From an uncultured beta proteobacterium (lineage in GTDB: Bacteria; Pseudomonadota; Gammaproteobacteria; Burkholderiales; Burkholderiaceae_C): a stretch of DNA of 8,307 bases. Shown piece after piece: positions 1-6,460 of this stretch. A program made the translations under genes and the position numbers. Below the pieces are notes generated by a model. That model ran no database searches, was not told where the DNA came from, and saw only the letters and a program-made list of their open reading frames with translations. Position 1 is the stretch's first letter; every line of letters starts with the position of its first letter. Location: positions 1-8,307 of the forward strand of contig CAISIP010000432.1 in the NCBI GenBank assembly GCA_903885415.1. Direction: 5' to 3'.

Positions 1-301
1 CGAGGTTGTTGAGCACCAGCAGCGCCAGCGTCTGGTCGCTGATGGATGCGAAGTTGGCCACCAGCGCGTTGGCAAAGACCTGGTTGCTGGCGCTCGCCTG
101 TGCCAGGTAGGTGCTGTAGTCGGTGTAGCCCGGCGCCTTGCCGTACAGCGCCTGATAGACCTGGATGACGACGCCGGCCGCTGAAGTGCTGCTCACCGCC
201 AGCGGCGTCTTCATTGTTCCAGCAGGCGCATCGGCGGAATGTTCACTGCCACCGCAGGCGGCCAGGACACAGGAAAGAACCACCGGGATCAAAAGCCTCA
301 C
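1..301 (-). CDS. Partial outer-membrane-type lipoprotein with an ALYGKAP motif (N-terminal 100 residues)
   Basis: This gene is open to the left edge, so only the first 100 codons are visible. The product begins with a short lipoprotein signal peptide: basic R2, a hydrophobic stretch at residues 3-14, and a lipobox Leu-Ala-Ala-Cys with the lipidated cysteine at residue 16. It is followed by Gly-Gly, with no Asp at +2, which fits outer-membrane sorting. After a low-complexity Ser/Ala/Thr linker (about 18-43), residues 46-100 contain VYQALYGKAPGY and an Ala-rich helical segment ending SDQTLALLVLNNL. This resembles the short repeat units of secreted betaproteobacterial proteins of the DUF4214 style, but I recognise it from memory only. 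The GTG start at 299-301 is chosen because AGGGGG lies 4 nt upstream and the signal peptide starts exactly there. The internal ATG at codon 30 would lose the lipobox. Function is unknown. It is divergent from the alpha/beta hydrolase. Confidence 0.75.
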   Translation of the reverse strand, partial: MRLLIPVVLSCVLAACGGSEHSADAPAGTMKTPLAVSSTSAAGVVIQVYQALYGKAPGYTDYSTYLAQASASNQVFANALVANFASISDQTLALLVLNNL

Positions 302-305
302 AAAG

Positions 306-311
306 CCCCCT
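306..311 (-). promoter_or_regulatory. Ribosome binding site of the lipoprotein gene
   Basis: AGGGGG on the minus strand sits 4 nt before the GTG codon. It is the strongest Shine-Dalgarno match in the window and is what decides the GTG start over the internal ATG. Confidence 0.65.
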
Positions 312-406
312 ATTGATAATAGTTTCGAGAAAATTGACGTAAATTTACCCGTGAATCATTGTATTCGGTCAATTTCCAGTAAAAAAATGGACTGCCGTAT
401 GGCTCT

Positions 407-411
407 GGGAG
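407..411 (+). promoter_or_regulatory. Ribosome binding site of the alpha/beta hydrolase
   Basis: GGGAG lies 7 nt upstream of the ATG at 419, normal spacing. It supports this start over the internal ATG codons of the same gene. Confidence 0.6.
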
Positions 412-418
412 TTTCAAC

Positions 419-1300
419 ATGTTTAAACAGCTAGACGCCGGGTCGCTGCGGGTCGCGTACCACGATAGCGGCGACAGCGCCGGTGTGCCGGTCATCCTCC
501 TGCACGGCTTTCCCTACGATGTGCATGCCTACGACGACGTGGGCGCGCTGCTGCGCGCCTCGGGCTGCCGGGTCGTTGTGCCCTACCTGCGCGGTTTCGG
601 GCCGACCCGATTCCTGCACGCCGGAACACCGCGCTCGGGCCAGCAGGCGGCGCTGGCCGATGATCTGCGCAGCTTCATCGACGCGCTCGGCCTCACGAGC
701 GCCGCGCTCGCCGGCTACGACTGGGGCGGCCGGGCCGCCTGCATTGTGTCGGCGCTGTGGCCCGAGCGGGTGCGCGCCCTGGTAACGGTCAACGGCTACA
801 ACCTGCAGAACATAGCGCTTTCCGGCACGCCGATCTCGCCGCAAGCCGAACTGCGCCTGTGGTACCAGTACTACTTCCACGGCGCGCGCGGTCGCACCGG
901 ACTGGAACGTAACCGCGAGGCCCTGTGCAAACTGCTGTGGAGCCTGTGGTCGCCGAACTGGCGTTTCGACGACGCCACGTTTGAGCGCAGCGCAGCGTCC
1001 TTCGCCAACCCCGACTTCGTCGACGTCGTGATCCATTCCTACCGCCACCGTTACGGACTGGTCCCGGGCGACCCGGCACTCGAATCGATCGAACAGCAAC
1101 TGGCTGCGCAACCGCGCATCCGGGTTCCCGCCATTGCCATGGTCGGCGCCGCAGACGGCGTGATGCCCGCCGATGGCTGCGAAAACCATGGACGACATTT
1201 TTCTGCCCGCTACGAGCGTCGGGTTGTACCGGTCGCGGGCCACAACCTGCCGCAGGAAGCCCCACAGGCATTTGCCGCGGCCGTGCTGGCGCTGTTGTAA
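419..1300 (+). CDS. Alpha/beta hydrolase, epoxide hydrolase type
   Basis: A complete 293-residue alpha/beta-hydrolase-fold protein with no signal peptide, so probably cytoplasmic. The oxyanion motif HGFP is at residues 29-32. The nucleophile elbow GYDWGG (99-104) carries Asp101 rather than Ser, as in epoxide hydrolases and haloalkane dehalogenases. A likely acidic residue is Asp246 (GAADGV), and the catalytic histidine is His275 (GHNLPQEAP). The lid region (about 135-215) is rich in aromatics, with WYQYYF at 148-153 and Tyr208/Tyr212 in HSYRHRYG. These are good candidates for the lid tyrosines that bind the epoxide oxygen, which favours epoxide hydrolase over dehalogenase. Expected chemistry is an Asp-ester intermediate followed by hydrolysis to a diol; the natural substrate cannot be told from sequence. 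The gene is monocistronic: divergent from the lipoprotein gene and convergent with the thioesterase-GNAT gene. The length is normal for the family. Confidence 0.85.
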   Translation: MFKQLDAGSLRVAYHDSGDSAGVPVILLHGFPYDVHAYDDVGALLRASGCRVVVPYLRGFGPTRFLHAGTPRSGQQAALADDLRSFIDALGLTSAALAGYDWGGRAACIVSALWPERVRALVTVNGYNLQNIALSGTPISPQAELRLWYQYYFHGARGRTGLERNREALCKLLWSLWSPNWRFDDATFERSAASFANPDFVDVVIHSYRHRYGLVPGDPALESIEQQLAAQPRIRVPAIAMVGAADGVMPADGCENHGRHFSARYERRVVPVAGHNLPQEAPQAFAAAVLALL

Positions 1301-1306
1301 GGCTGC

Positions 1307-1326
1307 CGGCGCCGCGTCAGGCGCCG
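1307..1326. terminator. GC hairpin between convergent genes, possible bidirectional terminator
   Basis: A 7-bp perfect stem CGGCGCC (1307-1313) and GGCGCCG (1320-1326) with a 6-nt loop fills the 28-bp gap between two convergent stop codons. An alternative pairing joins GCCGGCG (1305-1311) to CGCCGGC (1332-1338). Neither strand has a following T-tract, so it is not a canonical intrinsic terminator. It may act as a 3'-end stabiliser or a weak terminator. Confidence 0.35.
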
Positions 1327-1328
1327 AC

Positions 1329-2213
1329 CTACGCCGGCGTCAGCGAGCGCACCATGGTCTGGTGGGCAAGCCCCGCCTGCAACACGGCTTCGCCGCTAGC
1401 GACAAAGCCCATCCGTTCCCAGAATCCCTTGGCGCCCATCGTCGTGCACAGGGTCAGCCGCCGGTCGCCGCGCGTACGGGCCTGCTGCACCAGCGCCTGC
1501 ACCACCGCGCTGCCCAGGCCGCTGTCGCGCATAGAGCGCGTCACGGCAATCCAGGCTATGCACGCATCACCGCCGACTGCCAGGCCTTGCTGCGCCAAGC
1601 GGCCGGTCGCCAGCGCCTGTCCGAGCCGATTGCGCAGCAGCACATGGACCGCCGCAGCATCCTGCGCGGCATCGTTTGCGCAGTCGGCCATGCGCAGCGC
1701 GTCGCCCAATACCTCCTGTCGCAGCGCGCCGGCCTGCGCGCCGAGTTCGGCCCCGCTTCCAATCGCTGTGTCGAACATCGTCGCGCCGGCCTCAAAGTCC
1801 TGCAGCATCGCGCGCAGAGTTTGCGGTACCGGTCTGGCACTTTGCGCAGCCGGGTCGGCAAACACATAGACCAGTTCGCCGCTGACCAGCAGCGTCTCGC
1901 CGCAAAAAACGCCGCAACGAAAACCCATCGACGAGTTGCCGACGCGCTCACAGCGAACGCCGATGTCGAGCAGGTCGTCCAGATGCGCCGACCCGTGGTA
2001 CTCCAGCGTCGACTTCTTCACGTACAGGTCGCCGCCGAGCAGCGCAGGTATCGATTCATAGGGCATCGCCATCGCGCGCCAGTACGCGGTGAAGGCGGTG
2101 TCGATATACATCAGGTAATGCGGATTGAAGACGATGCGCTGCAGGTCGATCTCGGCCCATCGCACGCGCAGGCGATGCAGCAGGCGAAACTCGGAACGAT
2201 GGGGTTGGCTCAT
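1329..2213 (-). CDS. Fusion of YbgC/FadM-type acyl-CoA thioesterase and GNAT acetyltransferase
   Basis: A complete 294-residue protein with two domains. Residues 10-140 are a hotdog-fold thioesterase of the YbgC/FadM type. RVRWAEIDLQRIVFNPHYL (16-34) matches the family signature, with Asp23 in the usual catalytic position, and a long helix follows. Expected activity is hydrolysis of acyl-CoA or acyl-ACP thioesters. Residues about 150-290 are a GNAT N-acyltransferase. The acetyl-CoA pyrophosphate loop is RDSGLGSA (229-236), followed by a helix, a beta strand LTLCTT and the end motif FWERMGF (264-270). The acceptor is unknown. There is no frameshift: one uninterrupted frame covers both domains, with an Ala/Gly-rich join near 140-165. 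The start ATG has no clear ribosome binding site. The gene is divergent from the alcohol dehydrogenase across 49 bp. Both domains use acyl-CoA chemistry, so a combined role (thioester release plus acyl transfer) is possible but inferred only. Confidence 0.8.
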   Translation of the reverse strand: MSQPHRSEFRLLHRLRVRWAEIDLQRIVFNPHYLMYIDTAFTAYWRAMAMPYESIPALLGGDLYVKKSTLEYHGSAHLDDLLDIGVRCERVGNSSMGFRCGVFCGETLLVSGELVYVFADPAAQSARPVPQTLRAMLQDFEAGATMFDTAIGSGAELGAQAGALRQEVLGDALRMADCANDAAQDAAAVHVLLRNRLGQALATGRLAQQGLAVGGDACIAWIAVTRSMRDSGLGSAVVQALVQQARTRGDRRLTLCTTMGAKGFWERMGFVASGEAVLQAGLAHQTMVRSLTPA

Positions 2214-2229
2214 GGCAGGCGGTTACAGT

Positions 2230-2257
2230 CGTACGGGTCACCCATCCTAACCGTACG
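2230..2257. promoter_or_regulatory. 7-bp inverted repeat in a divergent spacer, candidate operator
   Basis: CGTACGG (2230-2236) and CCGTACG (2251-2257) form a perfect inverted repeat with a 14-bp centre. They lie in the 49-bp gap between the starts of the thioesterase-GNAT and alcohol dehydrogenase genes, and the right arm ends 5 bp before the dehydrogenase ATG. A second pair, GGTTA (2221-2225) and TAACC (2248-2252), overlaps it. Arm centres are 21 bp apart, about two helical turns, which suits a dimeric regulator. No good -35/-10 pair is visible in the spacer. Confidence 0.35.
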
Positions 2258-2262
2258 CAGCC

Positions 2263-3399
2263 ATGGCCCTGATCCATTACCTGACCCAGATCCAGTTCGA
2301 ATTCGGCGCCATCCGCTTGCTGCGCCAGGAATGCGAGCGCGTCGGCATCGAACGGCCGCTGCTCGTCACCGACCGCGGCGTGCGTGCTGCTGGCATTGTG
2401 CAAAAGGCACTTGACGCAATGCCCGCTATGGAGGTCGCGGTTTTCGATCAGACGCCTTCGAACCCGACCGAGGCAGCGGTGCGTGCTGCCACGGCAGCCT
2501 TCCACGCCGGCCATTGCGACGGGCTGATCGCCGTGGGTGGCGGTTCGGCGATCGACTGCGCCAAGGGCGTGGCCATCAGCGCGCGCCACGACGGCCCGCT
2601 CAAGCATTACGCGACCATCGAGGGCGGAACCAACCGCATTACCGAGCGGGCCGTTCCGCTGATCGCGGTGCCCACCACCAGCGGCACCGGTAGCGAGGTC
2701 GCGCGCGGCGCGATCCTGATCCTGGACGATGGGCGCAAGCTGGGTTTCCATTCGTGGCATCTGATGCCGCGCGCCGCCATCTGCGACCCGGAACTGACGC
2801 TGGGACTGCCGGCGCGGCTCACCGCGGCCACCGGAATGGACGCGATCGCGCACTGCATGGAAACCTTTATGGCGCCGGCGTTCAACCCGCCGGCCGATGG
2901 CATCGCGCTCGACGGGTTGGAGCGTGGCTGGACGCATATCGAACGCGCCACCCGCGACGGCGGCGACCGCGAGGCCCGGTTTAACCTGATGAGCGCGTCG
3001 ATGCAGGGCGCGATGGCGTTCCAGAAGGGACTGGGCTGCGTGCATTCACTCAGCCACAGCCTGGGCGGCGTCGACCCGCGCCTGCACCACGGAACGCTCA
3101 ACGCGATGTTTCTGCCCGCCGTACTGGCCTTCAACGCCGGCGCCGAGTCGATGCAAAAAGAGCGCCGTCTGCAGCGTATGGCCCGCGCGATGGGGCTGGT
3201 CAGCGCGACCGACCTCGGGGCCGCCATCACCGACATGAACGCGCGCCTCGGTCTGCCCAAGGGCCTGTCCGCTATGGGCGTCGAGAAGGCGCAGTTCGAG
3301 CAGATCGTCACCGGGGCGCTGGCGGACCACTGCCACAAGACCGGGCCGCGCAGCGCCAGCGCGGACGACTACCGCGCCATGCTGGACCAAGCCATGTAG
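2263..3399 (+). CDS. Iron-containing (class III) alcohol dehydrogenase
   Basis: A complete 378-residue enzyme of the Fe-ADH family, which interconverts alcohols and aldehydes or ketones with NAD(P). The N-terminal dinucleotide-binding half contains GGGSAIDCAKG (92-102) and the PTTSGTGSE motif (137-145). The C-terminal metal-binding half carries Asp193 and His197 (MDAIAH), His261 (GCVHSLSHSLGG) and a His at 275 or 276 (RLHHG), matching the one Asp and three His ligands of the family. The metal loop is one residue longer than in the FucO-type pattern: the His before Gly is 15 rather than 14 residues after the first His of the preceding motif, and a second His adjoins it. There is no signal peptide, so cytoplasmic. 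The substrate cannot be assigned. The ATG at 2263 has no strong ribosome binding site; starting here gives the full N-terminal strand. It is convergent with trhO and divergent from the thioesterase-GNAT gene. Confidence 0.9.
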   Translation: MALIHYLTQIQFEFGAIRLLRQECERVGIERPLLVTDRGVRAAGIVQKALDAMPAMEVAVFDQTPSNPTEAAVRAATAAFHAGHCDGLIAVGGGSAIDCAKGVAISARHDGPLKHYATIEGGTNRITERAVPLIAVPTTSGTGSEVARGAILILDDGRKLGFHSWHLMPRAAICDPELTLGLPARLTAATGMDAIAHCMETFMAPAFNPPADGIALDGLERGWTHIERATRDGGDREARFNLMSASMQGAMAFQKGLGCVHSLSHSLGGVDPRLHHGTLNAMFLPAVLAFNAGAESMQKERRLQRMARAMGLVSATDLGAAITDMNARLGLPKGLSAMGVEKAQFEQIVTGALADHCHKTGPRSASADDYRAMLDQAM

Positions 3400-3402
3400 G
3401 AC

Positions 3403-3428
3403 GAAGGGCCGGTCAGCCCGGTCCCTTC
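3403..3428. terminator. Hairpin between convergent genes, probable shared terminator
   Basis: GAAGGGCCGG (3403-3412) pairs with CCGG (3418-3421) and CCCTTC (3423-3428), giving a 10-bp stem with one bulged T at 3422 and a 5-nt loop. The loop holds the trhO stop codon (3413-3415), and the stem begins 4 nt after the dehydrogenase stop. There is no long T-run on either side, so efficiency is uncertain, but position and stem strength suit a bidirectional terminator. Confidence 0.45.
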
Positions 3429-4384
3429 CCTGCTCCGTTTCTGGCCGGCATCGTTGCGCCCACATGCAACTGCGAGCGTCCGCGCGCGATCGCGACTTGG
3501 CGCTGGCGCTCGGCAAAACCGCGTTTTTGTTCCGCCGTCTTGGACCCGAAGCAGTGCGGGCAGGCGATCCCCGCCTCGTATTGCGGCGAAGACCGCTCGG
3601 CGTCGCCCAGCGGTCGGCGGCACGATCGGCACAGCTCCAGCGGACCCGGCTTGAGTCCGTACCCGACCGACACCCGCTCGTCGAAGACAAAGCACTCTCC
3701 CTGCCACAGGCTGTTGTGCGGCTCCACCGTTTCCAGGTATTTCAGGATTCCACCCTGCAGGTGGTAGACCTCTTCATAGCCCTGCATGCGCAGATAGGCG
3801 GTCGACTTCTCGCAGCGGATGCCACCGGTGCAGAACATCGCGACGCGCGGCTTCCTGCCATCCTTGGCGGCCAACGCGCGCCCGTCCTGCGCCTGCGCCT
3901 GCAGCCAGGCCGGCAGTTCGGAAAAACTGCGGGTCTTGGGGTCAATCGCGCCGCGAAAGCTGCCGATGGCCACTTCGTAGTCGTTGCGCGCGTCGACCAC
4001 CACCACCTCCGGGTCTGCGATCAGCGCGTTCCAGTCCTGGGCCTTGACGTAGCGCCCTGCCATCCGCGAGGGGTTGACACCCTCCACATGCATGGTGACG
4101 ATTTCCGCCTTGAGCCGGACCTTCATCCGGTGAAATGGCGGCTCGCTGGCCCATGCCTGCTTGTGTTCCAGGTCGGACAGGCGCGGGTCGCTGCGTAGCC
4201 AGCCCAGCACCGCCTGAACGCCTTCTACCGACCCGGCGATCGTTCCGTTGATTCCTTCGGGCGCAAGCAACAGCGTTCCCTTGACCTGATGCTGCTGGCA
4301 CAGGTCCAGCAGCGGCGACTGCAGGCTGGCGAAGTCCGGCAGTTCGACGAACTTGTACAGGGCGGCTGTCAGGTAGCGGGTCAT
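3413..4384 (-). CDS. trhO: tRNA uridine(34) hydroxylase, rhodanese-domain protein TrhO (YceA)
   Basis: A complete 323-residue protein of the TrhO/YceA family. In Escherichia coli this family makes 5-hydroxyuridine at the wobble position of tRNAs, an oxygen-dependent reaction in the cytoplasm. An N-terminal acylphosphatase-like region contains APEGINGTIAG (41-51). The central rhodanese domain has DARNDYE (131-137) and the active-site loop CTGGIRCEK, with Cys185 as the catalytic cysteine and Cys191 beside it. A C-terminal pair of CxxC motifs (Cys252/Cys255 and Cys275/Cys278) looks like a small metal-binding element, also usual in the family. The frame stays open upstream to 4624, but family similarity begins at the ATG at 4384 (MTRYLTAALYKF), and the extension would overlap the patatin gene. 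No clear ribosome binding site precedes it. It follows the patatin gene by 59 bp and may be its distal operon partner. Confidence 0.92.
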   Translation of the reverse strand: MTRYLTAALYKFVELPDFASLQSPLLDLCQQHQVKGTLLLAPEGINGTIAGSVEGVQAVLGWLRSDPRLSDLEHKQAWASEPPFHRMKVRLKAEIVTMHVEGVNPSRMAGRYVKAQDWNALIADPEVVVVDARNDYEVAIGSFRGAIDPKTRSFSELPAWLQAQAQDGRALAAKDGRKPRVAMFCTGGIRCEKSTAYLRMQGYEEVYHLQGGILKYLETVEPHNSLWQGECFVFDERVSVGYGLKPGPLELCRSCRRPLGDAERSSPQYEAGIACPHCFGSKTAEQKRGFAERQRQVAIARGRSQLHVGATMPARNGAGKGPG

Positions 4385-4443
4385 GGCGGGCTTGCGGGTT
4401 GGCGATACAGGCAGACCCCGATTGTCGCTTGCCACCGGCCGCG

Positions 4444-5538
4444 TCACAGCGGGCGCAGCCGGGCCGGGTCGGGACGACGCAGCCACTGGGCGAACTCGTC
4501 GGCGAGTTGCTCGCTCGCGCTGGCGCAGGTGCTCCAGGCCTTGACCCGGCCCGCCAGGTCGCGGCCATAGTGCATGAAATCCTGGCGATCCGGCAGCTTC
4601 GCGTTGGGCAGCGTGCGGACCCATTCGGGATTCGGCGCCAGAAGCAAGGTCGTGGCCAGAAATCGGGTCGGCTTGTGGCGCCAGTAGAGGCTCTTGTCAA
4701 GCCATCCCGGAACCACGGCGCGCTGGAAATGCGGGTACAGCACCAGACCCTGGCTTGCACCGGCGTAATCCAGGTGCAGGTGGTAGTCGGTGATTCCTCC
4801 GTCCCAGTAGGCGCCGGCAGGCGCTCCGGGAATGTTGCTGACCGCGCGCAGCATGAAGGGGATCGCGCAGCTGGCCTGCAAGGCGGGGTGGAAATTGTCC
4901 ATCGTGAGCGCCAGGGCGCGCGTGCGGTAGTCGTTGCTGCGAAAAGGCAGGCCGGTGTCGCCCGTCCCAGGCACCTGGGTCCGGCTGGAAAACACCACCC
5001 TTTCGAGCCAGGCACCCATTGCCCTGCGAAGCACCAGATTGCTGACGAAGGCGCCGAGGTAGCCCAGCGGCGTTGCGAGTGCATGCTCGCGCCGAAGCAG
5101 ATGACGTCCGCGCGCCGCGATCATGTGCAACCGGTAGCGCGGGTGCTGCAGGACCTCCTGCGCGCGCGGTCCGTAGAAAGAGCGCAGGCTGGCGCCGAAG
5201 GCTTGGCTGACGCTATCGGGGCTCGGCCTTGTCCTGCCTGGCGGCGGTTCGTAATGCTGGCGGATGTAGTCCTGCTCCAGCCGCTTGAAGGCCGAGGCCG
5301 GGTCGTTCAGGCAAGCGGTCGCCATCCGCCATGCGCCGATGGACGCGCCGACCAGGTCCAGCGGCTGCTCGCTGCGGGCCAACCAATCGCCGAACAGGAA
5401 ACGGTCCAACGGCCCCAGTACCAAGCCTTTGGGGCCTCCCGCTGCTCCCGCCATGGTGCGGACATGCTGCGCCAGCAGCCCGTCGCGTGCAATCTGCCGC
5501 ATCGCCAGCGGACCGGCATAAAGGCATAGTGCCTGCAT
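4444..5538 (-). CDS. Patatin-like phospholipase
   Basis: A complete 364-residue patatin-family acyl hydrolase, with a Ser-Asp catalytic dyad that cleaves acyl esters of phospholipids or other lipids. The oxyanion-hole stretch is AGGPKG (33-38), a variant of the usual GGGx(K/R)G. The nucleophile elbow is GASIG (64-68) with Ser66. The catalytic aspartate is Asp246 in DGG (246-248). ASCAIPFML (222-230) fits the conserved family segment between them. There is no signal peptide or obvious membrane segment, so it is probably cytoplasmic or peripheral, and no secretion or beta-barrel domain is attached. The start at 5538 is preceded by a weak purine stretch; the ATG at codon 13 is an alternative that keeps all motifs. 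It lies 16 bp downstream of the HDOD gene, so co-transcription is likely. The substrate is unknown. Confidence 0.87.
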   Translation of the reverse strand: MQALCLYAGPLAMRQIARDGLLAQHVRTMAGAAGGPKGLVLGPLDRFLFGDWLARSEQPLDLVGASIGAWRMATACLNDPASAFKRLEQDYIRQHYEPPPGRTRPSPDSVSQAFGASLRSFYGPRAQEVLQHPRYRLHMIAARGRHLLRREHALATPLGYLGAFVSNLVLRRAMGAWLERVVFSSRTQVPGTGDTGLPFRSNDYRTRALALTMDNFHPALQASCAIPFMLRAVSNIPGAPAGAYWDGGITDYHLHLDYAGASQGLVLYPHFQRAVVPGWLDKSLYWRHKPTRFLATTLLLAPNPEWVRTLPNAKLPDRQDFMHYGRDLAGRVKAWSTCASASEQLADEFAQWLRRPDPARLRPL

Positions 5539-5554
5539 GCTGCTTCGGCCGGCC

Positions 5555-6397
5555 TCAGCGCGGCCCGCTCCAGTCGATCGGGTCCTGCTGCAACACCATG
5601 TCGATGTCCAGCCCCAGCACCTCGCCCACTGCGCCGGGAAAGCTGACGGCCATCTCGCGCTGGCTCAGCCCGCCGGCCCGGGAACGCGCACGCCATGCCG
5701 CCAGATGCACCACCGCTGCCAGCGGCTCGCAGTCCGCATGCGCCAAGGGCGCCTCGTGCTGGGCCAGCGCCGCGACGATGGCCGGCGGAAATTGCCACTG
5801 GCGGGCGAGTCCGGCGCCGGCGTCGGCATAGTTGTATCCCAGGCGCTGACGCTGCACGAGCGCGCGCAGCGGATCGAGCGGCTGGCAGGCGCCGTCCATC
5901 GCCGCCATGGTCTCGGGCATCGTCAGCCACATGGCCAGGTCGCCCGCGCAGTGCAGCAATCCGGCGCTGCAGGCCGACTGCTGGTTCAGATGCAAGGCGC
6001 CGGCCAGCGAGCGCGCGACCCTGGACGCGTCGGCGCTGTAACGGCTGATCTGCTGTAACCGGCCGGCGGGTAGCGCGCGCGGCGCCACTGCGCTGGCACA
6101 TGCGGCGGCAATCGTTCGCACATGGCCTAAGCGCACCAAGGCCAACGCCTCTGCCACGCTGTGCACGCGCTGCTGCATCTTGAAGAAGGCCGCGTTCGCC
6201 AGTTGCAGCAGCCGCATGGCAAGGCCCGGGTCGCCCCCCAGCAACTGGGAAACCGTCTTGAGATCGGGTTGCGCTCGTCCGAGCTCGCTGAGCAACAGGG
6301 CTACGGTTCGCGGCGTTGCCGGCAACTGCGGCTGCGAGGCGAGCAAGGCCCCCAACGCCACCGGGTGCGGAACAGCACTACTGCTAGTCGGGGTCAT
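5555..6397 (-). CDS. HDOD domain protein, putative signalling or regulatory scaffold
   Basis: A complete 280-residue protein dominated by one HDOD domain, a degenerate relative of the HD phosphohydrolase fold found in bacterial signalling and stress proteins. The family pattern starts at LPATPRTVALLLSEL (25-39). It continues through the helical segment DPGLAMRLLQLANAAFF (56-72) and VHSVAEALALVRLGHVRTIA (78-97). The region equivalent to the HD metal site reads GLLHCAGDL (146-154): His149 remains but the partner Asp is replaced, so phosphodiesterase activity is unlikely, as is normal for HDOD. No receiver, GGDEF or EAL domain is attached. The ATG at 6397 has no clear ribosome binding site. Its frame is open upstream to the tex stop codon, but no ATG, GTG or TTG occurs in that stretch. 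It probably heads a unit with the patatin gene. Confidence 0.87.
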   Translation of the reverse strand: MTPTSSSAVPHPVALGALLASQPQLPATPRTVALLLSELGRAQPDLKTVSQLLGGDPGLAMRLLQLANAAFFKMQQRVHSVAEALALVRLGHVRTIAAACASAVAPRALPAGRLQQISRYSADASRVARSLAGALHLNQQSACSAGLLHCAGDLAMWLTMPETMAAMDGACQPLDPLRALVQRQRLGYNYADAGAGLARQWQFPPAIVAALAQHEAPLAHADCEPLAAVVHLAAWRARSRAGGLSQREMAVSFPGAVGEVLGLDIDMVLQQDPIDWSGPR

Positions 6398-6460
6398 GCG
6401 CAGGCGGGCCTGGAAGATGGCGTCGGCGGTGCCTGCAATCGGTCGGCTTGCGGGCCCCGG

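Larger units (their letters stand above)
302..418. promoter_or_regulatory. AT-rich divergent spacer with probable promoters and dyad symmetry
   Basis: This 117-bp non-coding spacer separates two divergent genes and is clearly AT-richer than its surroundings. Candidate minus-strand promoter: TTTACG (343-338), 16-bp spacing, TATTAT (321-316). Its predicted transcript start would fall in the ribosome binding site, so it is uncertain. Candidate plus-strand elements: TTGACG (334-339) and ATTGTA (358-363), 18 bp apart, a weak match. Three inverted repeats are visible: a perfect 10-bp palindrome GTAAATTTAC (339-348); a perfect 8-bp pair AAATTGAC (331-338) and GTCAATTT (368-375); and GAAT/ATTC (353-356, 363-366). 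These could be binding sites for a regulator of one or both genes, but AT-rich DNA makes short dyads common. Confidence 0.4.

Noticed and set aside
165..434. 89-codon plus-strand open frame across the left divergent spacer
   Set aside because: It is antisense to the lipoprotein signal region, runs through the promoter spacer and overlaps the hydrolase start, with no ribosome binding site or motif.
431..1243. Long minus-strand open frame (270 codons) opposite the alpha/beta hydrolase
   Set aside because: The plus strand has clear catalytic motifs across the whole span. The antisense product is Arg/Ala/Val-rich without recognisable domains, as expected in GC-rich DNA.
1173..2414. 413-codon plus-strand open frame across the thioesterase-GNAT gene
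   Set aside because: It overlaps three convincing genes, is rich in Arg, His, Gln and Ala, and shows no family motif. It is a GC-bias shadow of the minus-strand gene.
4385..4443. Possible promoter between the patatin and trhO genes
   Set aside because: No credible -35/-10 pair or hairpin was found in the 59 bp.
4385..4624. 80-residue N-terminal extension of TrhO
   Set aside because: Family similarity starts at the ATG at 4384. The extension is Pro/Arg/Gly-rich and would overlap the end of the patatin gene.
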